Below, piece by piece: positions 1-11,954 of a stretch of DNA of 64,000 bases; the stretch's first letter is position 1, and every line of letters begins with the position of its first letter. The stretch is taken from NCBI GenBank assembly GCA_024663395.1, contig JANFAH010000042.1, positions 248,001-312,000 of the forward strand, in the 5' to 3' direction. Source of the DNA: Pisolithus tinctorius (Eukaryota > Basidiomycota > Agaricomycetes > Boletales > Pisolithaceae). The notes beneath the pieces are model-generated. The model was not told the DNA's origin. It searched no databases and was given only the letters and a program-made list of their open reading frames with translations. The translations under genes and the position numbers were made by a program.

Positions 1-23
1 CTTTCTTTCTCATCCTAACCATC

Positions 24-1139
24 ATGTCCGACTCAAGGCCGATCACCGCGACAGACAAGAACGACGAAGGCCAGGTCGTCGTCGACTGGACCCAGGTGTT
101 GGACAACACCATTCAATATGACACCGACGACGAGGAGGAAGTGATGAAGGCCAAGTCGAAGGAAAGGAAGTGGTGAAAGGCGGCAGAGCAAGCCCGGCGG
201 GAAGAGCAGGCACGACTGGAGGCCGAGAGAGTGGAGAGGGAGCGGATTGAGGCCGAGAGGGCTGAGAGGGAGAAGGCCGAGGCTGAGAAGGGAGAAGGCC
301 GAGGCTGAGAAGGCAGCGCGGAGAGGCCGAGGAGAGGAGAGCGCGCGAAGAGGAGGAGAGGCGGGAGTGCCGAGCGCAAGCGCAAGGCCGAGGCTGGTAA
401 GAGTGATGAGGCTGGCGCTGGGGGCACTAGTGGTGAGCCCAGGGGTGAAGTGAAGAGGGTAGTGATGGACCCCAGGTGAGTATTTTTCTACTACCTGTGC
501 TTTTTTCATCTAACAACCTCTAGCTGTACCCATTGCAACTCGGGCGCAGGTCGTCTGCGAGTTCCTCGTAGATGGCAACAAGAAAAGGGTTGCCTGCGTG
601 CGCTGCAACCAATCCAAAGGCAAGTGCCGGTGGCCGGGAGACGGGAGGATGCCGAGGCCGTCCCAAGGCCGCTACCAAGGCTGACAAGGGAAGAAACGGA
701 AGGGCCGACGAGGAGTCGCCTGAGCCTGGGCCCAGCCAGAAGAAATGGGCGAAGTCGAAACCGACCAAGGTGTTAGAGATCGACGAGCCCAAGGCTGGTG
801 GGAGTGGGGAGAGAAAGGCCGGAGCAGGTGGGTTCTCGGGCTTAGAGGATAAGCTTGAGTGGCTCATCGATGTCGCAGGACTCATCACCAACAACCTGGC
901 GGGCCTCTTCGAGGCCCATGAGGCCGTGGCTGAAAACTCTGGCAGGATCGCCGACACACTTGAGGCGATGCTCGATGAGTCCTACGGCTTCGGGATGGCG
1001 GTGTCCCCTTCGGACTTGGGCTCGTCCGAGCTCGACTCCGATGAACTGCACGAGGAGGCCGAGTGGCTGAAAACCACATGGCGAGGACAAAGAGGAGGAG
1101 TCCGGTGGGGAGGATGAGTCTATGGCCGAAGCCGAGTAG
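24..1139 (+). pseudogene. Coiled-coil / Cys-cluster protein, degenerate, antisense to gypsy element A
   Basis: Seen: an ATG at 24 opens a reading frame whose first 50 codons end in an in-frame TGA at 174-176, followed in the same frame by a long charged stretch rich in Glu, Arg, Ala and Lys (repeats of the type EAERAEREKAEAEK), a probable coiled coil. Small indels break the frame near 290-310. A probable GT-AG intron runs 476-523. After it comes a basic segment with VACVRCNQSKGKCRW at about 588-630, a compact CxxC...C pattern resembling fungal Cys-rich DNA-binding motifs, then a Ser/Glu-rich tail ending in TAG at 1137-1139. Known (from memory, not searched): many Agaricomycete genomes hold abundant repeated hypothetical proteins combining an ER-rich coil with a VACxRC-type Cys motif. 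Inferred: it is antisense to A's pol and lies downstream of A's integrase stop, so it may be an accessory gene carried by A rather than a host gene. The TGA fits CGA-to-TGA decay. Function unknown. Confidence 0.55.
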
Positions 1140-1338
1140 TTTCGTATCATAGGGTCTTGTAGATTTTTTCCTGCAAATGTTCATGGGCGGTGTCCGGTCT
1201 CAGTCTTCTATAGTACAGCAAGAGAAGACAAGAAAGAGAAACAAAATAAGTAAGAGATCAAAGGAAACTAGATACTGATAGAAACAGAAACAGAAACTAA
1301 GGCCGGTTGAGACCGGTCCTTATTGATATGGGCCAGGT
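1140..1338. other. Gap between the coiled-coil pseudogene and the 3' end of A's integrase
   Basis: I see no coding signal here. The stretch holds purine-rich plus-strand sequence (agaagacaagaaagagaaacaaaataag at about 1,221-1,255) which could simply be the untranslated 3' region between the two convergent reading frames. No LTR, PPT or terminator is recognisable. Confidence 0.4.
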
Positions 1339-4300
1339 TTACTGGGATAGCTGGAGTGGAAACTCTTGGACGAGTTCAGAAGCATTGTCAAGCTCTGTAG
1401 CGAGTACCCAAGTAGTTTTCTTCATCGGTCCCCTCGTAGCTGGTCCACCGGACTAAGTACTGTAACCAACACCGCGTCGTCAGTGTCACACACCAAAGGT
1501 GTTGTGGACATGGTTACAGCTGACTCTGCCTAACTCGTTGACGAGTTGCGCACAATGCCCATACATGCAGATGAAGACTAAAGGCCTCATGTGTAGAAAG
1601 ACTGTTGGATGTTAACAGTCATCCTTTGCACAAGATCGAGTCGTCAGTGCTAAAGAGAAAAGAGGAAGCAAGTTAAGCGCGCATTAAAAGTTTTAGCGCC
1701 TGTGTACGGCATTCCGGTTTTCATCGTATCTCTGCCATTTCCAAAGATATCAACTCGGTTGCATGCTCGCTTAAAGTGCTCAGCCCCACGATTCTTCCTT
1801 CAAATTTGGAGAGGATCCTCGCACCCTATGTGTTTCTACAGCACTCCATCCATCAGATGCTCATTTCGCGAAGTCCATCAATCATGGCCACCTCTTCATC
1901 GATCATCTTGCTTGTCTCGTTTGCCAGAGACACTGGCTATGTATATCTGCCAGGCATTCCCACTAGCTTCCATCCTGAAGCCCCCTGGTTCATCCCATCG
2001 TTGTCAGCCCCATCCCATCCCATGCAGCTTGGTCAGCATGTTCTCCTTGTCAGTATGACTTCCAGAAGGACGTTCTTTGGTCGCCTCAGGTCTGTCACTC
2101 GGTTAGAAAGGTCTTATGTGGTCGTTTCAGTCTCCCCTCTTGATGAAGCATATGGATTGTTCCTCCCTGCTCCCTGCACCATCTTTATTTCCAATCTCCC
2201 TCCCTAATCGCATTCATGACGAGTATGACATGCATCTTGCCTTCCTACTGCAAGATCCAGCAGAAGACATCCCCCCTTCTCCTCCTCCTCCGTCAGAACC
2301 CCATCCATGAAGTTTTTGTTAACTTCGCTGAGAGGATGGAAGGGTGGGAGACGCGATCGCGTATGCTCTCATTGCCCCACAGACCCCCAACACCCTAGCC
2401 CCCCCTTTGACGCCTGACTCATGCCCTTCAATTCTGGAATTAATACTTCCCTATCTGGAAACACTGTCCATCTGTCATGCCGTCTTTGGATCTAGAGATG
2501 TCTCTGCCGAGATCTAACTTGCATCGCCACCCCCTAATGTGATATCAGTGCGCTTACTCAGTTTCTGACTCCATTTGACTCATTCTGTGATGTTTTGACT
2601 ATCCTTGACTCGTTCATTGCCAATACTTACCAATCCTCTTTGCTTGCTTACTTTTCATTTCTTGCTTACTCATCATGATTACTCAGTCCTTACTCATTAC
2701 TTACCAAGTGTTTGTGCCTTGTTTGTCACAAGCTATGCTCCCCCCACAGTATATAAACCCCATGTACTTAGCTACCCAGAATCAATCAAGAAGTCATTCA
2801 GAAGAAGTCAGCTCAGCTCAGTGCCTATCTCGTCGTCGACAGTTGAGGCTCATTCGGAAGAGTCTATCTGTCATCATTCATATCATTGGTAGTTGAGGCT
2901 CATTCAGAAGAGTCTATTCTGCCTCCACCATTATCTGAAGCTCCATCCCCACTTAGTCAGCAAGTCTTGCTTAGTCATCCTCCCACTCCTGCATAACTCG
3001 TCATCAACTTGTGCAAGGAGCACGTCTACTTGAAGTCCATTACTTGAAGTACCTTTCGGCTGAACACCTTCACTCTGTTCAGCATCCCTTCTCAATCAGC
3101 ATTCATTCATCCTCTCCTGCGTAACTCGTCGTCAACTTGTGCCAGGAGCACCTCTACTTGAAGTCTCCCCCCCACATTCAGGTTTCTGCCCTCCAGTTCT
3201 GTGGAGGCACACCACCACTTGCTCTACTTTTGTCTTTTGTGTTGGTTTTGGTTGGTTCCCACTGCCTTTCCACACTTTGACTCACATCGGTTGACCTTGG
3301 AGTCGAGGATTTCTGCTACCTTGAACTCTAGTTCGCCGTTGACTTCGACTGGTGGGGGTGGTGGTTGAGTCCAGTTCGGGATGGTGTTAGGAACGGCCGG
3401 CTCGAGTTGGGAACGTGGAAGACCGGGTGCACCGTGCGCATTGAGTCCGGCAGGCGCAGTGTGAAAGAGTGGGTACCGGCCTGAGCTATGACCGGATACG
3501 GTCCAAGATTCTTCTCTGAGAGCTTCTTGGAAGGCTGAGTAGACCGAAGTATTTGGGCTTTGACATATACTTGGTCACCGACTTTGAAGTCCGGAGCCGG
3601 GATGCATTTAGCATCGGCCGGTCCTTGGTAGCGCTGCTGTGCTAGGGTCATTTCTTCCTGTAGGTATTGATGCAGTGAGTCTAAGTCGACTGCATAGTCA
3701 CGAGCCTGAGCGGAGGTGAGGTCGTGCTCCGGATACACCAAGATGTTAGGGTGATAGCCCTTATTAGCAAAGAAGGGTGAAACACCGGTAGTAGCGCTAG
3801 GGGCATTATTATATGCAACTTGGCCAAGGGTAATAGGTCAGCCCAGTTGTCCTGTTGGTAGTTACAGTAGAATCGGAGGTACTGTTCCAGTGTCTGGTTG
3901 GTCCTTTCGGTCTGGCCATCACCTTCGGGGTGGTAGCCCGAGGTGAATGTAAGCGCATGTCTAAGGCCTTACCGAGTGACCGGAAGAAGTGAGACACGAA
4001 CTCCGAGCCTCGGTCTGAGGTTACATGGGCCGGCACTCCATGCTTAGAAAAGACATGGAGTAGGAACAATTTGGCGAGTTCTGGGGCGGTTATGGTGTCG
4101 TGGGTGGGGATGAATATGGCCTGCTTGGAGAGCCGGTCAACTACAACGAGGATGGCCGTGAAGCCGGTTGAGGCCAGGAGTTGCTTGATGAAATCCATAG
4201 ATATGGAGTTCCACGGTTTTCTCTGGCACCAGAAGTTGCTTCAGGAGGCCTGTAAGGCCGATGGCGGGGAACCTTAGCCCGAGCGCAGGCCGTACAAGAC

Positions 4301-4652
4301 CGAACATAGTCTTTGACGAAGGTTCTGAGGCCGGGCCATGGTCCTATTCACGCCGAATGAGTTCTAGGGTTCGGTTTTTGGCCAAAGTGGCCGGATAGAG
4401 GGTGGTCATGCTTAAGGTGCAGACCCTAAGGCAGAGGTCATTTGAGTCCGGCACGTAGATCCTTCCATCAAGACGAAGGAAGCTGGTGTCATCTACTGAC
4501 CACCAGGGATCTGATATGTTGGACAGGCGGATTTGTGAGACCGGGTCATCCGGCAGTGCGGCCAGGATATCATTATGAAGCTTCTCGACATCCATTAAGG
4601 CAACTGCTCGCAAGACCGGGTACTCTAGGTAAGTTGTGCGAAGGGAGACCAC
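1339..4652 (-). pseudogene. Element A integrase with C-terminal chromodomain, split by solo LTR D1
   Basis: Seen on the minus strand: an integrase N-terminal zinc-binding region (degenerate, ending AKNRTLELIRRE near 4,350). The catalytic core from about 4,198 begins MDFIKQLL (first acidic residue), with TSDRGSEF as the second Asp near 4,010 and a TERTNQ-type segment as the catalytic Glu near 3,900. A GPY-like region at 3,400-3,560 includes KNLGPYPVIAQAGTHSFTLRLP. A chromodomain follows: VNGELEFKVAEILDSK at 3,291-3,350, continuing after D1 at 1,483-1,339 with LQYLVRW and ELVQEF. Known: chromodomains on integrase tails steer chromoviruses to chromatin. Odd: several frameshifts (about 4,300, 3,850, 3,350 and 1,420) and the 1.8-kb solo LTR mean no functional enzyme is made. 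Confidence 0.85.
1484..3286 (+). repeat. Solo LTR D1 (D family, 1,803 bases)
   Basis: Begins TGTCACACACCAAAGG and ends TTTGACTCACA, the same termini as the other D LTRs. Flanks are tcag (1,480-1,483) and tcgg (3,287-3,290), a 4-base TSD with one CG-to-CA difference. It interrupts A's chromodomain. A TATA-like tatataaa lies at 2,750-2,757. The U3 part holds a broken copy of the LTR reading frame (pieces at 1,702-2,270). Palindromes of the family lie at 1,531-1,553, 2,991-3,014 and 3,119-3,142. No internal region accompanies it, so it is a solo LTR left by LTR-LTR recombination. Confidence 0.92.
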
Positions 4653-4696
4653 TAGCTTTCCTGGGTGAAAACTGGTCTCAGGTTTTGCGGGTTCAC

Positions 4697-6229
4697 TCAG
4701 GCATAGCCACTATCCCCCTCTTTGGGGTAGACGTCCCATCGTCTAGTTAGGGCATCGGGCTTAGCCCCAAGCTTACCGGGCCTGAATCTGATGATCATGT
4801 TGAACTGAGACAGGAATTCTGACCAGCGAGCTTGGCGGCGGGTGAGTACTTTAGAGGTGGAGAAGTACTCGAGGTTCTTGTGGTCGGTAACAACGTCGAC
4901 CGGTGAGGCCGAGCCCTCAAGGTAGTGACACCAGGTCCGGAATGCTTCAAAAATTGCAAGCAATTCCTTATCATGGGTGTCATAATTCAATTCCAGGGCT
5001 GTCAGAGTCCGGGAGTAGAATGCGACTGGATGTATTTGGCCGTCGCCGCAGGTAATGGAAAGGATGCCGGCGATGGCATAGTCCGAAGCATCGGTCTCAA
5101 CGGTGATAGGAACCCCAGGGATGAAGTGGGTTAAGACGGCGCGGTGGTGAAGGCGGCCTTGAGGTTGCTGAATGATTGGTGGCACTCCTCAGAGAAGTTC
5201 CAAGGAGACCCCTTACGGGTAAGCCGAGTCAGTGGCACGACGATGTCTGAGTAGTTAAATATAAAGCGGCGGTAGAAATTGGTGAAGCCAAGGAAGGATT
5301 GAATGTCTTTGACCTTGCGAGGCTCGGGCCAGTCGCAGATGGTCTGGACCTTTTCCTTCGACATCGTGAGGCTGGCAGGGAGAGGTGGAATCCGAGGTAT
5401 TCGACCGAGTCGGAGTGGAACTCACACTTCTCCAGCTTTGCATAAAGGCCGTGAAGCCGAAGCTGGCGGAGGACTTCTCGGACATGCTGCTTGTGAGACT
5501 CTTTATCTCCGGAGTAGATCAGGATGTCATCTAAGTAGACGACCACACATACATCCAACATATCCGTGAAGATAGTGTTGACGAAGCGCTGGAAAGTGGC
5601 CAGGGCATTGGTGAGGCCGAAAGGCATCACTAACCACTCGTATGATCCATACCGAGTCCGGAAGGCGGTTTTCCATTCATCGCCTGGGCAATCCGGACAA
5701 GATGGTAAGCATGCCGAAGATCAATCTTAGTGTAGATCTTGGCTCGGCTTGGTGAATCTAACAGGTCGGAGATGAGCGGGAGTGGGTAGCGATCCTTCTT
5801 AGTGATTTTGTTGAGGCCGCAGAAGTCTACACAAAGCCGGAGGGAGCCGTCCTTCCCTTTGACAAAGAGGACCGGTGCAGCATAAGGGGATGAAGCAGGC
5901 TGAATGAATCTGGTGGTGAGGTTTTCATCGATGAAAGTCCAGAGAGCTTGGAGCTCAACCGGGGACAGGGAGTAGATGGTGCCGAGAGGCGGGGTAGTTC
6001 CTTCTTCAAGCTCTATTTTCAGGTCGTACTCCCAGTGAGGCGGGAGTGCCGAGGCCTTGGCCTTGCTGAATACATCAGCAAAGTCATGGTACTCTTCCGG
6101 TACATTGGGTAAGGCCGGAGGAGGGGAAGCCAAGGCCGATCGGGCTTGAGCTGAGTCCGAGGGACAGAGCTGAAGTTGGAACTGGACAGGACCCTTCCAG
6201 TTTACAGGTGCGCACAAAGGCAGCTGCAT
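4697..6229 (-). pseudogene. Element A reverse transcriptase and RNase H
   Basis: Seen on the minus strand: RT fingers from about 6,120 ([11 protein letters not shown]), then [20 protein letters not shown] and [21 protein letters not shown] near 5,800-5,890, and [14 protein letters not shown] near 5,700. After a frameshift at about 5,640, [17 protein letters not shown] and the catalytic [11 protein letters not shown] follow at about 5,520-5,550 (YLDD, aspartates intact). The connection domain [12 protein letters not shown] is near 5,265. RNase H includes [15 protein letters not shown] at about 5,090 and [19 protein letters not shown] with the catalytic Glu at about 4,960, then [10 protein letters not shown] at about 4,870. 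At least two frameshifts (about 5,640 and 5,370-5,400) break it. Classic Ty3/gypsy pol. Confidence 0.9.
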
Positions 6230-6253
6230 TGATCAGGGAAACTAGGGGGGCCT

Positions 6254-6720
6254 TCAGGGGGTGCGAGCCGGGGAGTCGGAGGCCAGTACAGATGGCACAA
6301 GGCCGGGTTGGTCACTAGGACCGGAGTCAGGGAGGCCAGTGGAAACCAGGCTTACAGGGGGTGTCAACAGGGTTGGCATTCCTTGTGCAGGAGTCCGGAA
6401 TGTTAGACTGCCCAATACCCAATCAATCAACGGATTGTAGCAGGTGAGCCAGTCATGTCCGAGAACTATCTTACACTCAGAATCCAACGGGGCTAAAAAC
6501 AGGGTTACCGGGGTGACATCGCCGGACGTGAAGCGGATGTTGACATCTACTGCTTGGGTTATAGTGAAGGTGGACGTTCCATCGAAGAGCCAGAGTCGGA
6601 TTGGGGAGACCAAGTACGGGGTAAAAGATTGTTGATTAGCAAAATGATTATCTATAAAACAGTGAGTGGAACCGGAGTCCACTAAAGTACGAAGGCAAGG
6701 GTAAATCTGGGTTTTCTAAT
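6254..6720 (-). pseudogene. Element A retropepsin-type protease
   Basis: The minus strand reads MDSGSTHCFIDNHFA at about 6,682-6,640, the DSG aspartic-protease active site, then CKIVLGHDWLTCYNPLIDW near 6,430-6,480, the ILGMDWL-like segment typical of gypsy proteases. It lies between gag and RT, separated from RT by about 25 bases and a frame change. One Asp-Ser-Gly per chain implies a homodimer, as in related elements. The upstream part (6,720-6,838) is frameshifted. Confidence 0.85.
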
Positions 6721-6837
6721 GTGACATAGGGGGTTAAAGAATTCGGACTGGAAAGAGCAGACACATTGAGACGAGCCTCCAAGTTTGCACAACCGGAGTC
6801 AACGCAGCTCCCAGATTGTGCGGAGTCCTGGGAGCCA

Positions 6838-9800
6838 CTACCTATTTTTTGTCTTGGGGGTAGAACCCGAGCCCGAGGCCGGTGCAGCCTCGGTGGTGGC
6901 CGCAGCGCGAGCTTTGGCCTTTCCGGCTTTCTTAGGGCATTTGTCAGCAAAATGACTGGACCCTCCGCAGAACATGCAGAGGTTTCCATCTAGGCGATGC
7001 TTGCGTTCCTCTGGGGTGAGCTTTCCATCTTTGCCAAGTTTGCTAGGCTCGGGCTTGGACAAATTGCTGTTATTACCATTGCTCGGCTTCGATGAAGCTG
7101 GCTTAGGGGAGGACCCGGAGTTGTTATTGTTGTTGCCGGTCTTGGCTTTCTCCTGACCGGTCTTGGGCTGACTGTTATTGCCGGAACCTCCGGACTTGTT
7201 GTTGCTGGAGTTGGACAAGCCTTGGTGCTTACTCGCCCGCTGGACTTCTTCCTTGTGCTCCCAATAGCGCGCATCTATCTCTTGGGCGAGGTGGCAGAGC
7301 TCATGGAGTGTCCGGGGTTTGCCAACCCGGCAGACCTCATCCTTGATTCGGTCTGGGAGGCCGGAATAGAAATGGTGGCACAGCACACCGTCTCTGTAGC
7401 CTCGGACTTGTGAAGCAAGCCAATTGAAGCCAAACTACATATTTATTGATGCGCTGACTTTCCTTCATGTGCAAGTGGTCGAGTTGGCTCTCAGCATCAG
7501 CAACTGGGTCGTGAGGGCCGAAGGTGGTTTGCAATTCTAGGACGAACTCCCTCCAGGAGTCCATCCAAAGAGGCCGATCATCAGGGTTGTTGAGCCCGAG
7601 TAAGTCCAGCTCGAACCACTCTAAGGCCATGCCTTTGAGGTACGATTGCGTGAAGATGACTTTGGCACGGTGTGAGTCAAAGTGTGGAAAGGCAGTGGGA
7701 ACCAACCAAAACCAACACAAAAGACAAAAGTAGAGCGAGTGGTGGTGTGCCTCCGCGGAACCTGGAGTGCAGAAAACCTAAATGGGGGGGGTTTCAATGG
7801 CAGGTGCTCCTAGCGCAAGTCGTCGACGAGTTACGCAGGAGTAGATGAATGGATGATGTCTGAGGAGGGGATGCTGAACAGAGCAGGGGTGTTCAGCCGA
7901 AAGGACTTGGGAGTAAATGGATTTTGATAGGATGTGCTCAAGAGGTTGCTGACTAAGCACTGATGATACTGCTGATGATGAATAGAGGTAGATAGACCCT
8001 TGATGGAGCCTCAACTACCAATGATATAAATGAAGACAGATAGACTCTTCCGAATGAGCCTCAACTGTCGACGACGAGATATGCTGAGCTGAGCTGACTT
8101 CTGGATTGCTTCTTGATTGATTGATTGTGGGTAGCTAAGTACACGGGGTTTATATACTGAGGGGGGAGCACTGCTTGTGACAAACAAGGCACAAACACTT
8201 GGTAAGTAATGAGTAAGGACTGAGTAATCATGATGAGTAAGCGAGAAATGATAAGTAAGCAAGCAAAGAAGATTGGTAAGTATTGGCAATGAACAAGTCA
8301 AGGATAGTCAAATATCACAAAATGAGTCAAACGGAGTCAGAAACTGAGTAAGCGCACTGATATCACATTAGGGGGTGGCGATGCAAGTCAGATCTCGGCG
8401 GAGACATCTCTAGATCCAAAGATGGCATGACAGATGGATGGTGTTTCCAGATAGGGAAGTATTAATTCCAGAATTGAAGGGCATGAGTCAGGCGTCAAAG
8501 GGGCTAGGGCATTGGGGGTCTGTGGGGCAATGAGAGCATACGCGATCGCGTCTCCCACCCTTTCATCCTCTCAGCGAAGTTAACAAAAACTTCATGGACG
8601 GGGTTCTGATGGAGGAGGAGGAGAAGGGGGGACGTCTTCTGCTGGATCTTGCAGTAGGAAGGCAAGATGCATGTCATACTCGTCATGAATGCGATCAGGG
8701 AGGCTGGAGGACAGTAGATTATACTGCAGCTGTCGCAATGCGGGAAGAATGATGGACGAGACTGGAATAAAGACGGTGCAGGGAGCAGGAGGAACGATCC
8801 ATATGCTTCGTCAACTGGGGAGACTGAAACGACCACATAAGACCTTTCTAACCGAGTGACAGACCTGAGGCGACCAAAGAAACGTCCTTCTGGAAGTCAT
8901 ACTGACAAGGAGAACACGCTGACCAAGCTGCATGGGACGAGACGGGGCTGACAATGACGGGATGAACCAGGGGGCTTCAGGACGGAAGCTGGTGGGAATG
9001 CCTGGCAGATATACGTAGCCACTGTCTCTGGCAAATGAGACAAGTGAGATGACTGACGAAGAGGTGGCCATGATTGATGGACTTAGCGAAATGAGCGTCT
9101 GATGGATGGAGTGCTGTAGAAACACGCAGGGTGCGAGGATCCTCTCCAAATTTGGAAGGAAGAATCGTGGGGCTGAGCACTTTAAGCGAGCATGCGAACC
9201 GAGTTGATATCTTTGGAAACAGCGGAGATATGACAGAAACCGGAATGCTGTACACGGGCACTAAAACCTTTAATGCGCGCTTAACTCGCTTCCTCTTTTC
9301 TCTTTAGCACTGACGACTCGTTCTTGTGCGAAGGATGACTGTTCATGTCCAACAGTCTTTCTACGCATGAGGCCTTTAGTCTTCATTTGCATGCACGGGC
9401 ATTGTGCGCAACTCGTCAACGAGTTAGGCAGAGTCAGCTGTAACCATGTCCACAACACCTTTGGTGTGTGACAACGGTCGGTCCTGAAAGCCCGGGGTCG
9501 GTCTTGGAAGTTAAGTTCGCACTGGATGAAGAATGCGCGAAGCTTCTTGGGATCTGTGCCATCGAAAGTGTCGGGCTCACGCAGCTTGGTCCTGCTTGAG
9601 GACTCAGGGGTGGTGCAGGCATTGCGAGCCAATAACTTGATGGCCGAAGCAAGGTTGTCCAAGACCGTAATGCTGGGCTCCATGTCCAGATCTGGGAAGT
9701 CCGGATCATCCTCTGGATCATTATCTTCCGGATCCTCATCACTGGGACCATTGCTGGGGTCATCATTGTCTGGATTGTTGTCATCATCGTTGCCCAGCCC

Positions 9801-10027
9801 ATCATCGCCGGGGTCACCCTCGGGGATGGGAGCAGTGGGACGACGTGGGGTGGGGGTATTAGAGGTGCGGGCTGAAAAGCCCCTGAAGGGACTAATGGGA
9901 TCTGGGGAGCGCCTAGTGGTGCCCAACACAGCTAGAGCTGTTTCGCAGCGAGCCCCACTGGCTGAGGCGGAGTCGGGATTAGTGGCAGAGCGGCCATGGG
10001 AGGTTGGAAACGAGTCTTGGTTGCCAT
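6838..10027 (-). pseudogene. Element A gag (capsid and zinc knuckle), split by solo LTR D2
   Basis: ATG at 10,027 is only 37 bases inside A's LTR end. The amino-terminal third is Pro/Asp-rich with a frameshift, including a run of acidic and Asn residues at about 9,690-9,800. The capsid region LREPDTFDGTDPKKLRAFF (about 9,530-9,590) continues FQDRPRAFRTD to 9,474. D2 follows, then AKVIFTQSYLKGMALEWFEL from 7,666. Removing D2 and one copy of the 4-base TSD restores the frame exactly. A Gly/Asn/Ser-rich linker leads to a CCHC knuckle, CMFCGGSSHFADKC, near 6,960-7,000. Gag packages the genomic RNA into virus-like particles in the cytoplasm. Small frameshifts near 7,390-7,410 also break it. Confidence 0.88.
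7671..9473 (-). repeat. Solo LTR D2 (D family, minus orientation, 1,803 bases)
   Basis: The minus strand runs TGTCACACACC (from 9,473) to GACTCACA (7,671). It is flanked by a perfect 4-base duplication, acgg at 7,667-7,670 and 9,474-9,477, inside A's gag. Because the LTR begins with T, a 5-base acggt reading is possible only if the terminal A of the canonical TG...CA end is dropped. The TATA-like motif is at 8,149-8,156 (minus). Palindromes of the family lie at 7,813-7,836 and 9,406-9,429. The LTR reading frame survives as pieces at 8,504-9,149 (minus). Confidence 0.93.
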
Positions 10028-10064
10028 GATGTACTAGACCCACACAAGTGGCGAGTCGAAATAC

Positions 10065-10085
10065 TGTCAAGTACGGGTTGTCCAG
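10065..10085 (-). repeat. Inner end of element A 5' LTR (before D3)
   Basis: The minus strand here ends ...CCGTACTTGACA at 10,065, the 3' end of A's 5' LTR; the remainder continues at 21,422-21,530 and 28,089-28,494. The join across D3 is supported by element C's 3' LTR, where the same sequence (27,977-28,088) is uninterrupted. Confidence 0.8.
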
Positions 10086-11854
10086 TGTCACACACCAAAG
10101 GTGTTTTGGACATGGTTACAGCTGACTCTGCCTAACTCGTTGACGAGTTGCGCACAATGCCCGTGCATGCAAATGAAGACTAAAGGCCTCATGCGTAGAA
10201 AGACTGTTGGACGTGAACAGTCATCCTTCGCACAAGAAGAGTCGTCAGTGCTAAAGAGAAAAGAGGAAGCGAGTTTAAGCGCACATTAAAGGTTTTAGCG
10301 CCCATGTACAGCATTCCGGTTTCTGTCATATCTCCGCTGTTTCCAAAGATATCAACTCGGTTCGCATGCTCGCTTAAAGTGCTCAGCCCCACGATTCTTC
10401 CTTCCAAATTTGGAGAGGATCCTCGCACCCTGCGTGTTTCTACAGCACTCCATCCATCAGACGCTCATTTCGCTAAGTCCATCAATCATGGCCACCTCTT
10501 CGTCAGTCATCTCACTTGTCTCATTTGCCAGAGACAGTGGCTACGTATATCTGCCAGGCATTCCACCAGCTTCCGTCCTGAAGCCCCCTGGTTCATCCCG
10601 TCATTGTCAGCCCCGTCTCGTCCCATGCAGCTTGGTCAGCGTGTTCTCCTTGTCAGTATGACTTCCAGAAGGACGTTCTTTGGTCGCCTCAGGTCTGTCA
10701 CTCGGTTAGAAAGGTCTTATGTGGTCGTTTCAGTCTCCCCAGTTGATGAAGCATATGGATCGTTCCTCCCTGCTCCCTGCACCGTCTTTATTCCAGTCTC
10801 TCCATCATTCTTCCCGCATTGCGACAGCTGCAGTATAATCTACTGTCCTCCAGCCTCCCTGATCGCATTCATGACGAGTATGACATGCATCTTGCCTTCT
10901 ACTGCAAGATCCAGCAGAAGACGTCCCCCCTTCTCCTCCTCCTCCATCAGAACCCCGTTCATGAAGTTTTTGTTAACTTCGCTGAGAGGATGAAGGGTGG
11001 GAGACGATCGCGTATGCTCTCATTGCCCCACAGACCCCCAATGCCCTAGCCCCCTTTGACGCCTGACTCATGCCCTTCAATTCTGGAATTAATACTTCCC
11101 TATCTGGAAACACCATCCATCTGTCATGCCATCTTTGGATCTAGAGATGTCTCCGCCGAGATCTACTTGCATCGCCACCCCCTAATGTGATATCAGTGCG
11201 CTTACTCAGTTTCTGACTCTTTGACTCATTTTGTGATATTTTGACTATCCTTGACTCGTTCATTGCCAATACTTACCAATCTTCTTTGCTTGCTTACTTA
11301 TCATTTCTCGCTTACTCATCATGATTACTCAGTCCTTACTCATTACTTACCAAGTGTTTGTGCCTTGTTTGTCACAAGCTGTGCTCCCCCCAGTATATAA
11401 ACCCCCATGTACTTAGCTACCCACAATCATCATCAGAAGCAATCCAGAAGTCAGCTCAGCTCAGCATATCTCGTCGTCGACAGTTGAGGCTCATTCGGAA
11501 GAGTCTATCTGTCTTCATTTATATCATTGTAGTTGAGGCTCATCAAGTCTATCTACTCTATTCATCATCAGCAGTATCATCAGTGCTTGTCGCACTGAGC
11601 ACATCTATCAAATCCATTACTCCCAAGTCCTTTCGGCTGAACACCCCTGCTCTGTTCAGCATCCCCTCCTCAACATCATCCATTCATCTCTCCTGCGTAA
11701 CTCGTCACGACTTGCGCTAGGAGCACCTCCATTGAAACTCCCCCCCTTTAGGTTTCTGCACTCCAGGTTCCGCGGAGGCAACCACCACTCGCTCTATTTG
11801 TCTTTTGTGTTGGTTTGGTTGGTTTCCCACTGCCTTTCCACACTTTGACTCACA
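10086..11854 (+). repeat. D3 5' LTR (1,769 bases)
   Basis: TGTCACACACC...GACTCACA. U3 (about 1.3 kb) precedes a TATA-like tatataaa at 11,394-11,401. It carries an open reading frame at 10,304-10,993 homologous to the one in the other D LTRs; a one-base deletion near 10,898 shifts its last 30 or so codons compared with the 3' LTR. Palindromes lie at 10,131-10,153 and 11,695-11,717. Confidence 0.93.
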
Positions 11855-11856
11855 TC

Positions 11857-11875
11857 TGGAGCCCACCGCGAGGGG
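11857..11875 (+). promoter_or_regulatory. Candidate primer-binding site of D3
   Basis: Two bases after the 5' LTR the sequence reads TGGAGCCCACCGCGAGG. A TGG start two bases inside the LTR is the usual layout for priming by a tRNA 3'-CCA end. I cannot assign the tRNA without a tRNA set from the same genome. Confidence 0.45.
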
Positions 11876-11954
11876 TGGTTATTCCTGGATCAAGAACCCT
11901 GCTCACTCAGCCTATTGAAACTTGTCTCTAAAAACCACTTGATATCTCATTACT

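Noticed and set aside
1484..9473. A single retrotransposon with inverted terminal LTRs (1,484-3,286 plus and 7,671-9,473 minus) around a minus-strand pol.
   Set aside because: Each LTR has its own 4-base TSD, and removing D2 or D1 rejoins A's gag or chromodomain, so they are independent solo insertions.
9526..10029. A 167-codon plus-strand ORF opposite A's gag.
   Set aside because: It is a Ser/Gly-rich shadow of the acidic gag region on the minus strand, with no independent support.
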